Positions 1 through 12,099 of a stretch of 64,000 nt of DNA are shown one piece after another. The stretch lies in contig OZ234504.1 of NCBI GenBank assembly GCA_965153455.1, positions 9,486,001-9,550,000 on the forward strand. The letters run 5' to 3'. The stretch is from Sphagnum compactum. Taxonomy: Eukaryota; Bryophyta; Sphagnopsida; Sphagnales. The translations under genes were made by a program, and so were the position numbers. The notes under the pieces are model-generated. The model was given only the letters and a program-made list of their open reading frames with translations. It had not been told where the DNA came from and did not search any database. Positions within the stretch are counted from its first letter, which is position 1. Each line of letters opens with the position of its first letter.

Positions 1-99
1 TTTGGCAGGTGTTAAGCTTTACTATGCCTTTTACCAGCCTCAGCAAAACTCGCCAAATTGGCATGCTTCGACTTTTTTTCTTCCAATTTTAACATGCAG

Positions 100-823
100 G
101 GAGCACTGTGAGGGATGCTCTAAGAGTAAGTATCCCCACCAAACTGCTTTAAAAGGACATGTACACCAAATTTTGGATGACCATTATGTCAAGGTGTTGT
201 GAGTTTCAATTTGCATTGACATTTTGAGCAAATGGGTAAATAGTGGTGCTCAAAAAACAGAAAAAGAAAATTGTTATTTGACTGAGCACACTTACTGATC
301 ACACATTGAATATTGTTAATAAAATAGACATAATAATTAACCCACATCTGAGCATGTAAATGCTGTCTCAATGTATACCGTTATCAATAATAATGTTATC
401 TCTCTCAGTAAAATTGTAATAGACATAATTCAAATCAGTGTGTTGACACAAGGTGAATCTGCAGATTCTCTAAGAAGAGGAGGGAACAGAATTCAAGGAA
501 AGAAATATAAGAAGCAAAGGTAGTCCATTGCCTGAAGGTTAGGACAAGATGGTTCTTTGAACCTGCAATAAGAAGACCAAGAAGAACCCTTACCCAGTAT
601 ATCTCCAGACTTGCTTGGCCTTCCTTACAGACATTACAAATGTGAACCTTCAAATGTATCACTGCTTGAGTCTGACAACGGACATTGTGCAGAGTTCAGC
701 ACAGATTTAGAAACAGGATTGCCAGCAGAGTTCAATTCGAAATTACAGAATAACTTCTGGCCTGAAGCAGTGCCAAATGGCCTTAACTTAGATTTCTATA
801 GAAGTAGAGAAACTCTAACTTGA
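100..823 (+). CDS. Possible last exons of an unidentified plus-strand gene
   Basis: I do not recognise a product. Two stretches look like exons. A 26-bp segment (100-125) is preceded by a pyrimidine-rich tract ending in CAG and followed by GTAAGT. A second open segment (631-823) follows a strong CTTCCTTACAG acceptor, reads about 63 residues without stop and ends in TGA at 821-823. Its composition (for example residues NNFWPEAVPNGLNLDF) looks coding rather than random. If real, the gene enters from the left edge and converges with BRX1, whose stop is about 440 bp further on. The alternative is that these are chance splice-like signals in the 3' flank of BRX1. No domain supports the call. Confidence 0.22.
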
Positions 824-1267
824 CCAGTCCGATTATGGCAACCACCCTGGCCAAAAAAAGCTAACACATTTGAGAACTTCCAACCAGGTCAAAATTGATA
901 TTCTCTTCAGGTCATGCATAATAACACTAACAAGCAAGATTTTTCAGACCCCTGAGACACATAAATTGAAAAGAAGTTCCAGAGCCCCTCCATCCAGTGC
1001 ACAGGTAAGGACTAGAAAAAAATCCCAGAACCTGGAGATTTTTCAAACTAACTACAGCAACATCTTCACACCTGAATGAGCTCAGTAGGGCAGAATGGAA
1101 TACTCTGAAAAATACAAGAAACTCAAATGAACTAGTTCGGGGCATTAAGCATAAAGCAAGCATTAGCCTGCTGCAGGTGTAGACCTGTGCACTGACCAGG
1201 CCGCTGAGATACACTGAGTTCAGCACGAGCAGTGGTGTCTGAGTAGCAGATACAGGGTAAAAAGCAT

Positions 1268-4200
1268 CTACTCTTCATCCCAGACATTTGCTAGTTCACT
1301 GGGCTCTGTCTGGTTAATATCCAAATGAGCTTTGCGACGTTGTTTAGCTTTCACCTTTTTGGCATATTTACCAGCCTTTTTCCTCTTATCCCGTGATCGT
1401 TCCTGCCAGATCCAGTCAATCTCCTGGGTATGAGTAGTGGTTCTTAATTTCCAAGTTTTGCAGTCTAATGGACATTGATGTCCAATCTCTGCAATCCTAA
1501 GCAGAAGCATCAGTTGAAAAGATCCCCAGTCCTGGGTGTAAGTCTGACAACGTCTAGTGTCTGTGACATACATTTTTTACAGGTGTCGTGTCAGCCCTGG
1601 TGCCCAATACAATCTAGAATGATGCAACAGAAAGCCTAGTATGCAGTTGAGTACAATGACCTTTGTCTGATCTTCCAGATCTTCAGGAGGATAGGGCAAA
1701 GAGCAATAAAATAAAGAACTTACAGTATTAGGAGACACATAGAAGGGATTTTCATAAAGAGTTTGCCCACCAAAGCTGCCACTGAATATTTTGATAGGGT
1801 TCATGCAGAACCTTGGACCAACCTGTGTCAACCCTCCAAACATGAGAAACATCAGTACTTTGCCGAGTGCTTTAAGTCCAAATGCATCAATTCTGCAACC
1901 AAGCCACCCAACATTGCTATGGATCTGAGAAACCACTACTGGAGCAGCAATCCCTTTTTCAATACCAACTTGCTGGAAATAACAACAGAATGCACATGTC
2001 TTGTGAACAAGTTCAGGCAGACTAGAACCTCAATAAGAGTTGTTTTCTCCATTGCCTGCTTCTCTAGTTTGTCAGTACTGGTTTGAGCTGGCAATGATAT
2101 CTGCACAAAAAAGATTCATCATCCACAGCAACTCCATCCTTTCACCATCTATCTCAAGCCACAATCCAAAACCTCAGATCAACTGCAGCAATTATACCTA
2201 ACTAGTACACATTGAAGCACATGACATATGGAGGATTGCACAATATTCTCAACCTGAACAACACACCAGCTGGAAGGGATACCTGGTAGTTGCGGAACCA
2301 AATGTGGTTGTCCAAGACTGAAAATGTAAAGATATGATCAAAGAATGGTTTTGACTTTCGGTGGTCCTTTGGTGTGCAGAAAACCTGCAAGAAAAGAAAT
2401 TTGGACTGAGTAACTTTTTAAATCAAAACCATCAAAGCACACTTAGTTTTAAGATAACAGTGACTGATTTACATGATGTAAATACAAGGTGATTTCCAAG
2501 ACCTGTTACCTGAGTGAGAAGCTCCTTAAGAAGCTGAAGGTGAGGATGCTGATCAAACTCGCCAGAGAAGGAAAGAATAGCTCGTGCTCCTTTCAAATGA
2601 TTGCCTGTAAGCTTAAGCTCTTCCATTGTGTGTACTGCCACCAACCGCCATTTTCTCATAACATTGCAATCATGCTAAAATTGATCTAGATTGATGAAGA
2701 TATCTTCATAAAGATCCTAATAAATTCTCCATGTTTATGATTTAATAGAATTGAGAGGCAACCCATGATTAAGAATTCAGATTTGAAAACATATCAGAGA
2801 ACTGTAGAAAGAGGAAACCCAACCCTAACACATGGCCAGACCGAAAGCAAAAACTGGGGACGAGTCTCAACAAGATGGTGTGAGTAGAGGTCAATAGCAT
2901 ACATTAACCAACATACTCAGTTTCCACTACAAGACCAGCAGTAACAAGAAGACTCAGTCAAGATGGTGGGTGTCTCAAAAAGCCCTAAAAAAGAGGAGAA
3001 GACAAAGGAAACCAAGAAGAAAGAGGACCACAAAAAGAGGAAAAGCAATGAAGAAAGAGGAAGAAAACAAGAGAGAAACAAGAATCTATATTTGTGAAGA
3101 CCCTGAACATTAGTATTCTGATATCTCCCCGCCTAGACTGTATGTTTTGAACCCAGAACCATGACTTTGGCATAGTGAAGTCATTATGAAGCTGAACTTA
3201 CAAGTCCAAGATACATGCACCTGCAGTAGAAACCAGATTGTAACCCAGTGAAATGAATAGAAAACAGCTTATAGTGGAAAACTAAAGAACCTGCTTTGAG
3301 CAGAAACTTGGCAGAGGGTCCATTAGGTGATTTGGAGAGCCACATATACAGATCCTTCTTCTTCCTGCACTGCATCATAAATGACACAAAGCAACCCAAA
3401 TGCCCACCACATTAAGATGCATGCCCAAAATGCAAACATATATCCTACAAGCACTTCTTACTTATGCTGTAGGTCAAAGAGGAAAGATATCTAGTATAAG
3501 AGAGCAGAAAAAACCACATATAGCTACCGATGTGTCATGGGAATACAGCTAATGGAATGCAGCTAGATAAGGCATACCATTTCATCAGTAGATAACTCCT
3601 AACTCACACATTAACCAATTAGGGTTCTGATTGTTCTGGCCTATGGCTTCATTGTCTTCTTCTCTGAGTCCAGAAATGGCAACTGAAGCTGTGGCTTGGA
3701 TTGCAGACAAAATTTGAGTCGCTGAAATGAAAAGAACAGACCTCAAAGAGTAGACAACTGGAGCATCCCTTGAGGTCCGTAAGTTCATTAAGGGTGGAGG
3801 ATTTGTTGTCTTTGGCCTGCACTTTCACATCCTTCTTGCTGTGTGGTAGCAAGGCCATAACATCCATCATCAGATGACGATACCTGTATAAACAACAGAT
3901 CCAAAAATCCTCAGAAGTGTGCAAGTTAGGATGAGGGGAACAAAAGAACGTAAGAGTGAATGGCAGCAGTTTGATAAACGTACAACAAACCTCTAAAATG
4001 TCCAAGCGAAGGGCGTTTATAACTCTGTTAATGCACAAAACGGCGAAGAGAAGAAGGGGAGTGGCAAACCTGAATGTGATGCGGCGGGAACAGAGAACGA
4101 GGACCTTCTCCTTGTTCCGAAACACGGGCTTGTTGGCTCCTTCATCATCAGTCTGATGATGTCCGTTCTCCTTCCTCCCTAATAGTGTGCGCTTGCGCGG

Positions 4201-4269
4201 GGGTTCGGCTTCCTCCAGAGCAGCAACAGGCGCTGCTGCAGCATCCACAACCTTCCGCTTCTTAGCCAT
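1268..4269 (-). CDS. BRX1: Ribosome biogenesis protein BRX1 homologue (Brix domain)
   Basis: Nucleolar factor needed for assembly of the large (60S) ribosomal subunit; this role is known from yeast and plant BRX1. Eight exons on the minus strand join in phase: 4269-4070, 3883-3742, 3369-3291, 2634-2510, 2384-2283, 2100-2029, 1822-1724 and 1402-1268, giving 954 nt or 317 residues. That is the usual length for the plant family. A basic N-terminus (MAKKRKVVD) precedes the Brix domain from about residue 55, with recognisable blocks FRNKEKVLVLCSRRITFR, KKKDLYMWLSKSPNGPSAKF, AVHTMEELKLTGNHLKGAR, DHIWFRNYQ and VGPRFCMNPIKIFSGSFGG. The C-terminus is the lysine-rich KRKKAGKYAKKVKAKQRRK segment and ends in an acidic WDEE. 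The start ATG at 4269 is the first before the conserved body; an in-frame ATG further upstream exists but adds a non-family extension. For exon 8 I chose the second of two nearby AGs (before 1402) because it gives the family length. Telo-box motifs lie upstream. Confidence 0.93.
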
Positions 4270-4430
4270 CTTCTTCTTCCAAAACAAGTCCCTCTCTCTC
4301 TCTATCCAAAACAAAATTGCCGACAAGCGCAGACGCGCACAGATCGACGATCACTGCTCGGAATTGCAAAGACGATTGTGGAGGAGGACAACAAAAGGAG
4401 AAACAGCAGCAAACCACAGTTGTTGTGAAT

Positions 4431-4464
4431 TTAGGGTTTCTTCTTTTAGGGTTTCATTAGGGTT
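4431..4464 (-). promoter_or_regulatory. Telo-box cluster upstream of BRX1
   Basis: Three TTAGGGTT(T) motifs lie at 4431-4439, 4446-4454 and 4457-4464, which read as AAACCCTAA on the strand of BRX1. They are about 160-195 bp upstream of its start codon. Telo-boxes are known cis elements of plant ribosomal-protein and translation-machinery promoters, so position, orientation and gene role agree. Binding itself is inferred. Confidence 0.6.
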
Positions 4465-4499
4465 CTAGGATTTTTGAATATTTGAGCTTTCTAAAAATA

Positions 4500-6600
4500 T
4501 TTTGGATTGGAACGGATGATAACTTCCATTTTCATGGGTGTAAGCATAATAAATGCGAATGTATCATTCATTTACACGGATGAGAATTTTTAATTGTTGG
4601 GTATCTTTATTTAAAATCTAAAATTTTTTGGAATCCAATGAGGTCCAATGTATTTATTTATTTATTTACTTATTTATCTATTTAATATTTTTCCCAAAAA
4701 ATTATTTCCATCCATTGTGACCATCCCAAGATGGATGTAGTATTGAATGGTGACAGGTTTTTTGAACTACAAATTATTTTTTTTTTAAAAAGCCCAAAAT
4801 AAAATCCATGTCTCATTGTGACTATTTTATTTTATTTAAAAATTGAGCTTTTTTTTTGGGTCAGAAAATAGGCAATATGTCACCAATTTTGATTTTTTTT
4901 TTTTGCACCGCATCAACATATTTGTCTTCTCTTCACAATTAGTTGCTTTTTAACAATTACTTGAATTTAATCCATTACTTGGGCTTTTCATTGCTACGCA
5001 TTATTAGTGACAATCAACTAATGAAAAAAAAGAATTAATTTTGTGAAAATTAAATTCCATTCAAATGAAAATTATAAAATGGCATTGCATGCAAGTTGGA
5101 TCAAATTGAATTAAAATTCTTGAATTGAATTGAAAATCCTCTCATAATTATGATGTTAGAAAAAAAAATATTTAAGACATAAATCCAAAATGGCATTTTT
5201 GAATTCATTTTTATTTGGGAATCGGCTAAACCTATTTTTCAGTTTGGAATGTCATATCAAAAGACAACTTATGAAACCTAAAGCAATTAAAGTAGTTCTA
5301 ATGAATCATTATCATTGAAATTAATAAATTTAACATGTATTTTTGTTTTGTAATTATTCATCTACAATACATGGATGATTTAAGGAAGGTAAGAACATAG
5401 AATAATCCTCCTAGGGTTTTGTGTTGTTTTGCACTAACAGCAATGACAATTAAATTATTTTGTGTGGATATAATAATTTTGTTATAATCAATTTTGTCTT
5501 TTCAAAAAATAAAATTTTATAAATTTCACTATATGTCATTTTGTTTCATTAATATTTTTTTACATTCTTAATTTGGTGGGTAAAACATTTATGAAAATTC
5601 AATTCATTAAAGAAGTTCACGACAATATACAAATAGAAAAAAGAAAAAGAACATCGAAAGGATATAAAACAAATTTAAGAAATGATTTTAAAATAAAATT
5701 TGATTTATGAGAAATTATAATTTGGAATGGCTTTGAAATTGTTGTAGTGATGATTACTAAAATACCCATCCTATATAAACCAACTTCAATGAAACATCAT
5801 CATTTTGAGATAGCTTGTATAAAACAATACATATGTAAAACTCTACTTGGGTTGATTTAGTGACATATTTAGAATTCAAAGAATATCTATCAATTTTTTT
5901 TTGGTTTTAATTCCATTCTAACTTTGCAACCAAATTGAATATATAATAAAGGCTTTCTCAAGTTGCCAAAATCTAGTAGCATTGATGCTACTTCACATCA
6001 ACGACTAGGTACACATGTGAACAAATTGGAATATGAACATATTCCTTCAATGTATCTAATTGTGTGACACATTCAACATTGATAGTGTGTGCTCTTGATA
6101 TTGTTAGAAAGGCCTTTCACAATTAATTTTTTAGACTTAAGGTGTGAGAGATATTGAACTTCAAGTGATTCACTGAAAATCAATTTAAAACTTCAAAAAA
6201 TAGAAAATTCAACAAATGGGGGTTTCATTGTAAGGATCCTATTCACATTTGGGCCAACATTATAAACTACACTACTTAAGGTAGAGGACGATGAAAGGCT
6301 TAAAATTTCAACTTTCACTTTTGGCAAGAAAATTGCCAAAAATTGGTGAATTTTTTATTTTTTTTATTTTTTTGGTACTCATCATGCAATTTGCTTACTT
6401 GCATATTATATAAAGTAATAAAATATATCTTTGTATTGTGTTACTAAAATAGTACTTCATCACAAATGTGTTTAGGTCACATGGGTGAAATGTTTTGGGG
6501 GGGGGGATTTTGGGGCTTTTAATGTGGATACCATGGTAAGTTACTTACCAAACAATATGATGAAGCCACACTGGGACAAGGGGTAGCAAGGGGAGGGAGA
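4500..6600. other. Gene-free AT-rich spacer
   Basis: No open reading frame of coding character was seen on either strand. The stretch contains poly-T and poly-A runs, a TTTA-type simple repeat near 4650-4690 and a nine-base G run near 6497. Nothing else is recognised. Confidence 0.6.
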
Positions 6601-6620
6601 GGAGAGGGTTAAAAAAGTTT

Positions 6621-6729
6621 GATTTGAAGGTTTTTTTTAATTTAAAGGTGGTGGCCAGATTTGCACAAATAGGCTGATTTGAAGGTTTTCTTTAATTTAA
6701 AGGTTGTGGCCAGATTTGCACAAATAGGT
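6621..6729. repeat. Two-copy tandem duplication, 55-bp period
   Basis: The segment starting GATTTGAAGG at 6621 is repeated from 6676 with the same order of GGCCAGATTTGCACAAATAGG-type sequence. The two copies differ by only a few bases. It lies in the BRX1-cryptochrome spacer and has no coding potential. Confidence 0.8.
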
Positions 6730-7104
6730 CAAGGAAACATGGGTGTGTAGATCAAAAGCGGGTTTAAAATCGAAATTATTATGTTTATTATATAATTATG
6801 AAAATCTATGTTCTTGTTTGCATAAATATTTTCTCACCTTTCTATTGTCTATGTATAACTAGTATGTCACATCATTCTCTTACCATGAAATTCACATAAA
6901 CTACACTAAAACCTTTCAAAATTAAAATTTTAATTCCCTTCACAATTTTATTTCATGAAATTTTACATTCATACAACAACTTATTACTATCAAATGAAAG
7001 TGTTTTCAAAGGTCATAAACATCCACTTATATATTAACCAAAAGTAAATTAAACAAGAAATTTTCTAAAGTTTACACATCACATGGCTCCCCATGTGATT
7101 TTAC

Positions 7105-7282
7105 ATGCATAATAAAGTAACAAAAAAAATTTCACATAAATTATCATGTGTGAATCAATACACCTTAATGTGCTAAAGACTTATCACATGACTTTCATAT
7201 AAATTATCATGTGTGAGTCAATGCACCTTAATTTGCCAAAAATTTATCACATGACTTACACATAAATTATCATGTGAAATTG
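7105..7282. repeat. Degenerate tandem repeat with ATAAATTATCATGTG core
   Basis: Three successive copies of a roughly 70-bp unit share the core ATAAATTATCATGTG, followed by TCAATRCACCTTAAT and TTATCACATGACTT. The third copy is incomplete. The unit contains a weak CACATG/CATGTG dyad. Confidence 0.65.
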
Positions 7283-7299
7283 TGACTAAATCATAATTA

Positions 7300-9120
7300 A
7301 GCTATGAAATCCTATTGACAAGTAAATCACCAAACTTAAAAGTTAAATAACTACATAGGTAATAGTCTAATTATATCAAGTTATAGATGCACCTTCCTCC
7401 CACCACAAATTTAATGGGTCTTTAATTTGGAAAATTGCTAACAAAATGTCAAGATTTTTGAGATGTTTCTATTATTGATGTTGAAAATTAATTTTTGAAA
7501 ATTAATTTTTCAAAAGAAATTCCCTCCTTTTGTGTCAACCATGTTTATAACAAGCAAGCATTTTGTAAAATATCTACACCACTCAAATCTAATATAATAC
7601 AAATAATTATGTTCATTTGTCAGAAGTCCTCATACCTACATACAAACCTACCCTTTCCCTCTATATACCTTGTAATAAACCTACAATTCCCTCTTACAAA
7701 TGTACTTCGTCCATCCTAACCTATTTAGCAAAATATGGTATACATGGATAAATACGCATCTCTACATTGTTAAGAGGGCGGAACTTGAAAGGGCTTAAAT
7801 GGTGATGAGGATTAGTAAAGTCCAAGCACATGTCAAATATCTTCTTTTGAATAAAGAACAACAAAGTTTATGTTGGTTTGTGGAAGTAAAATGGTTTTAT
7901 GCAAGTATTTGTGCACATCATGTTGTGCTTGACAAAATGCATTGCACACAATCTAACAAATTGTTCTTGATTGATCAAACATATTGATTGGTCCAAATGA
8001 TTTTTTATTAGTAGTTTCTCATCTTTTATAATTATAAATTTTTATGCTTATAAGTGGTGCTTGAGAAATACTATGAGAGGCTCAAATATTGGGTATGGGT
8101 AGAGCTGCTCTCAATGAGTTATGTCCATTTTCACCATATACAGTCCTCAATTCTCTGAACTTTTTTTAATCCTCATTTTGATCATATATTAAAGTTATTT
8201 GTAAAGTTGGGTGATTAGGGAGTGAGGACAGCCAATTTTGGCATAATAAGGCATCAAATGTGGAACTAAGAATGAAATTTTACAAAATAGAATAACTGCG
8301 ACCCAAACTAGTTTTTCCACCAATTTTGGTGGTAGACTGAGTTTTATCCCCTCTTTTCTTTTTCCCCTTTGCTTCCACTGCTGCTACATATATTTTCACA
8401 CAAAATGTGGGACCAAGTGAAAAACTACGTCATATGGTACCATCTCTTCCTTGGAGACAAAGTAGGATGAAATTGCGAAATGCACACATAAAAAACTTAT
8501 GCATGCAAATATGGTTGGTAGTTGTTGATTGGTAGTTTCAAGTTCATTCCTTCCCAATTTGAACTTGTGAGTGTAAATACACTATCACCTATATATTCAT
8601 TCAATACCGAAGACAGAGAGTATGGGTTATGAAGATGTCAGAATGTCCGCTACATTTGTCATGGTCCACTACCGAATGCTGCCAGAGGTAAGATAATATG
8701 ATAGACACCCACACCATGGTCACATGGGCACAGGTGAAAAACCATGCCCAAGAGCATTACTTGTCCAAAATGGATTGCTCCAACACATTTCTCTACATGT
8801 GAGTGAATGTCTTTTGCTTGTGTAAGGAAACTCATACTTCAAAGTACATTCTTTTTGGGTAGAAGAGAAAAGATCTCTTCTTCTTCCCACTCTCCAATAC
8901 ACAAGAAGAAAATGTCACCATGTTGAAGAAATGAATTGTTCCAATAATAATAATTGTCCAAAATGTGTTGGATAGGGTTTCTTAACACATTTCAACACAC
9001 TTTGGGGAAATAAGAAGTACTTGGGGTGGGTTTTTTAACAAGTTCTACATACACCTTGAGGAGGTGCATCATAGTTTTAAAGTTCTATAGACTAATGCAT
9101 AAGTTAATGTATCCTTGTTT
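7300..9120. other. Spacer with no recognised gene
   Basis: Short open frames (for example 7495-7719 and 7799-7987) have no family resemblance, flanking splice signals or conserved composition. I see nothing functional here. Confidence 0.5.
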
Positions 9121-9131
9121 GCTTCTTTGTT

Positions 9132-9425
9132 GGCCTTGCCTACCAAGGCAAGGATATTGTGTTTAGATTCATTATAGAATATAGTAGCCTTAAGGGATTT
9201 GGCCCCTAGTTAATAGGTCTATTTTCATATGAGGATTTTTGAAAGATGAAAATTTGGCTTGTGTTGAAACTTGAGATTTGTTATAGAGTTATAATATCTT
9301 GAAGCATTTTGGTTTCTTTTAGAGGATATTCTTTTGAAGATTATAGTTTTTGCATGGTGAAATATTTTGAGTTTTCATAATTCTTCTTCTGCCTTAAGAT
9401 ACCTTTGAATGTAAATGGCAAGGCC
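9132..9425 (+). repeat. Dispersed repeat family A, copy 1
   Basis: A 294-bp segment bounded by GGCCTTGCC (9132-9140) and its inverted match GGCAAGGCC (9417-9425). The same ordered sequence recurs at 30517-31002 and, reversed, at 37719-38026. Shared internal landmarks are TTTAGATTCATTATAGA, GGCCCCTAG, TTGAAACTTGAGATT and TTTTGGTTTCTTTTAGAGG. Similarity continues a short way beyond the right end (GTGTGACACACCC). It is probably a non-autonomous transposable element; superfamily unknown. Confidence 0.7.
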
Positions 9426-9429
9426 ATAG

Positions 9430-10940
9430 TGTGACACACCCAATGTTGGTTTTGGAGGCAAGGTTGGAACTTGGGAGTGTCCTCCAATTTCAAGTCTAAA
9501 AATTCATTCAAGACCCATGCATATTATTATGTGCTATTTATTTTTTCTTATCAAGATTTACAAAGAGTTCAAGGTATTTGTGGATGCTTGATACATATTA
9601 CACATACCCCAAATTTAGTTTTTGACCTAAAAATCCCCAAAGAGATAGATAGATAGGCCTCACTATTTTTGAAACCCTCCACCTCCGTTGTTGTTATTCG
9701 TGATTCTTTGTTTATTGGAAAGCTTGGTGGTTTCTTCCCTTACGATAGATGCTTTTGTTTCACACGTTTCCACCCCCCAAAATAAAAGAAGAAAAGTCTC
9801 CACTTCATTGTCACAACTCACATGGGCCCTCTTTCTTTCACCCGAGCGACATGCATTATGTGTGACTAGGTATTGAAAACGGTGAGTTCTAAAAAAAATT
9901 TATCGAAACCATGTGTCTCATCTTAAACTTTGGCACAAGTTAAAAGCTAGTATGACTAGGAGCCTCTCTCCGCCCCCCCCCCCCCCCCCACACACATAGC
10001 AAAGGAAAACGAGTCACCATCCAAGTATATTTTATCTCCCACACACACAACAATGGTGTCCGACATCAAAACATTGACCAATGGTAATTTGCTCGAAGGA
10101 GGATCTTCATTTGGAGCTAGCCAATGGCAAAGAGTAGTGTGACCTGGTGAAAGACAAGGAAAAGGGGTCTACCTTAGGGTAGTAGTAGGGTGGATTTTGG
10201 GGGTCTACCTTAGGAAAAAAAACAAAAAAAACCAATTCACGATTTGAAATATTTTTGTCCCTATGAGGAGAGTTTTAAAAAAAAAATTAAAAAGCGTATA
10301 AAATCTCATCCTCCACCCCCCCCCCCCCCCCCCCCTCCCCATCCTCCCTCCTCCCACCGCCCAAAAAAAACAAAAAAGAAAAAGGGCGAGTAAGAAGGGT
10401 AAGTAGTGTGTAAGGAAGCCCTTTTAAGTAAAAGAGGGATGGACGCTCTGCGTCCCCATTGGTCAGAAAGTCAGAGAGAGCTCGTGCCGCAATTGGTGGT
10501 TCACCACAGAGATGTTGACACGTGGAGAGATACGCAAGGTCCGGATTCCGCCGCCTCCAACTTGTGGGCCGGGTGTCTATTTTGTGATACAGCCAAAGTG
10601 GCGATCATCAGTAGGGAAGATTTAGCCAAATTTGGCTGCGAGATAAATATGAAATTTTTAAAAACATTTTAAACATCTTTCTATATTTTGGACTACCCTA
10701 CTTTGAACCACGTATTAGAAATCTGGAGATTTTTTTTCTAATTTATGGCTATTTAAAATATTTATTAAAAAATATTTTAGCACTTTTTAATTTCTCTTTT
10801 TGGCTACACATATAGCCAGCTGAAAAAAATGGGGGGCTAAGTTACTGTTCTGGCGAAATTGCCGATGGCAGTCACTAACTAAACTACACGGGTCACTCTA
10901 CTTACTCTCTCACTAATCAAGTACTCACTCACTAATTCGA
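9430..10940. other. Spacer with homopolymer C tracts, no recognised gene
   Basis: Two poly-C tracts stand out, near 9967-9989 and 10311-10335. The open frame at 10406-10672 (88 codons) is somewhat GC-rich compared with its surroundings but has no recognisable motif, so I do not call it a gene. Confidence 0.5.
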
Positions 10941-10948
10941 TTTACTAA

Positions 10949-11120
10949 CCCGTCTTGTTTTACACGCACCTCGTCTAACCCGTCTTGGTTTATGCTAGTA
11001 ACAACTCTACCCCGTCTTGGTTCACACTCGTGAAGTCTAACCCGTCTGGTTTACGCAACAAACAAGTCCAGCCCGTCTTGGTTTCACTACTAACCAAGTC
11101 CAGCCCGTCTTGGTTTGCAC
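10949..11120. repeat. Minisatellite, six copies of about 31 bp, upstream of the cryptochrome
   Basis: The core CCCGTCTTGGTTT recurs with starts near 10949, 10979, 11011, 11041, 11072 and 11104, so the period is 30-32 bp. The intervening bases diverge more than the core. The array lies about 1 kb upstream of the cryptochrome start codon, in its promoter or at the start of its transcript. Confidence 0.85.
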
Positions 11121-11129
11121 TAACCCACC

Positions 11130-12099
11130 TCGCACCTCTCACTGCTGCACGCACCAGGGTTCCTCCCCCGCGTTTCCGCGATGGCAGCGACAGACGGTTT
11201 GCCGCTGCTGCTCCTGCTCTTTGTGGCCATCACTCATCAGAAAATTTTATCTCAAATTCTGTTCGAAGTTGCGGGGGATTGGTGATCTCCAAGTATTATG
11301 TTACCTACTCATTTCGATCAGTTTTCTGTTTTTGTTTTTCGTTCCGGGGGTAGGGGATGGGGGGTGGGGGGAAGGGGTTCGTTTATCATGGTGCGCATTC
11401 GTGTGCAGTCATGAATGGCTGACTCTCTGTCTGTGTCTGTCTCTGTGTCTCTTCTGTGTCTGCTTTGCAGCTTGTAGTGGCGATGTGTTGGTTGTTGACT
11501 GGTTTTCTGATCGGCCGTTCCTCATGTTTTGTTTCTGATGGTGATTCGGTAGGGTTCTCTGTCATTGTTTTTCGTGGTAATAGCTAGTGCAGAGGATCTC
11601 TCATCGAGCTGCCTGGACCTCACGGGTGTTAGTTCAAGTCTTGTTCTACGGGAATTGCTTGTTTCTTTCCTCAGGGAGCTTAGCTCTCTCCTTAGACACA
11701 GTAGTACTATAGGGCCATGGACGGCTGCCGGAAGGAGGACGGAACTTTGCTAGACTTGCTCGCTGCAGAACAAGCTGCCATATCCAAGCGCTTAGATATT
11801 GAAAGAAAAGCTCATTACCGGCCTTAAGAAAACAGAACAAAACGGAGAGGAGCGTCACATCGAGGTCGGCTGTTTGAGGAAGGAAGCTGACAAAGAAGAT
11901 CCCGTTCGAGAGAGAGCAGCGTAGGTTACAGAGAGAGGTGAGATACTTCCACGATTGCAGCACAAAAACGAGACCTAGGGTTTTGAGAGCTTCAGGGCAT
12001 TCCATTCGACTTTCAAGCGAGAAGAGAACTGTTGCTGCAACATGATGTTGGTTTCTGCAACATAGAGAGAGAGAAAGAGAGAGAGAGAGCTCTGAGAGG
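11130..12099 (+). promoter_or_regulatory. Cryptochrome 5' leader / promoter region
   Basis: This GC-richer stretch directly precedes the cryptochrome start and is probably transcribed leader, perhaps with an intron. It ends in a GA-rich microsatellite (about 12063-12089) only 10 bp before the ATG. A long open frame on the opposite strand (11646-12395) has no family match and overlaps coding exon 1, so it is a shadow. Transcription start and any leader intron cannot be fixed from sequence alone. Confidence 0.45.

Noticed and set aside
10406-10672. 88-codon open frame in the cryptochrome upstream region
   Set aside because: No motif or splice context; kept only as part of a spacer description.
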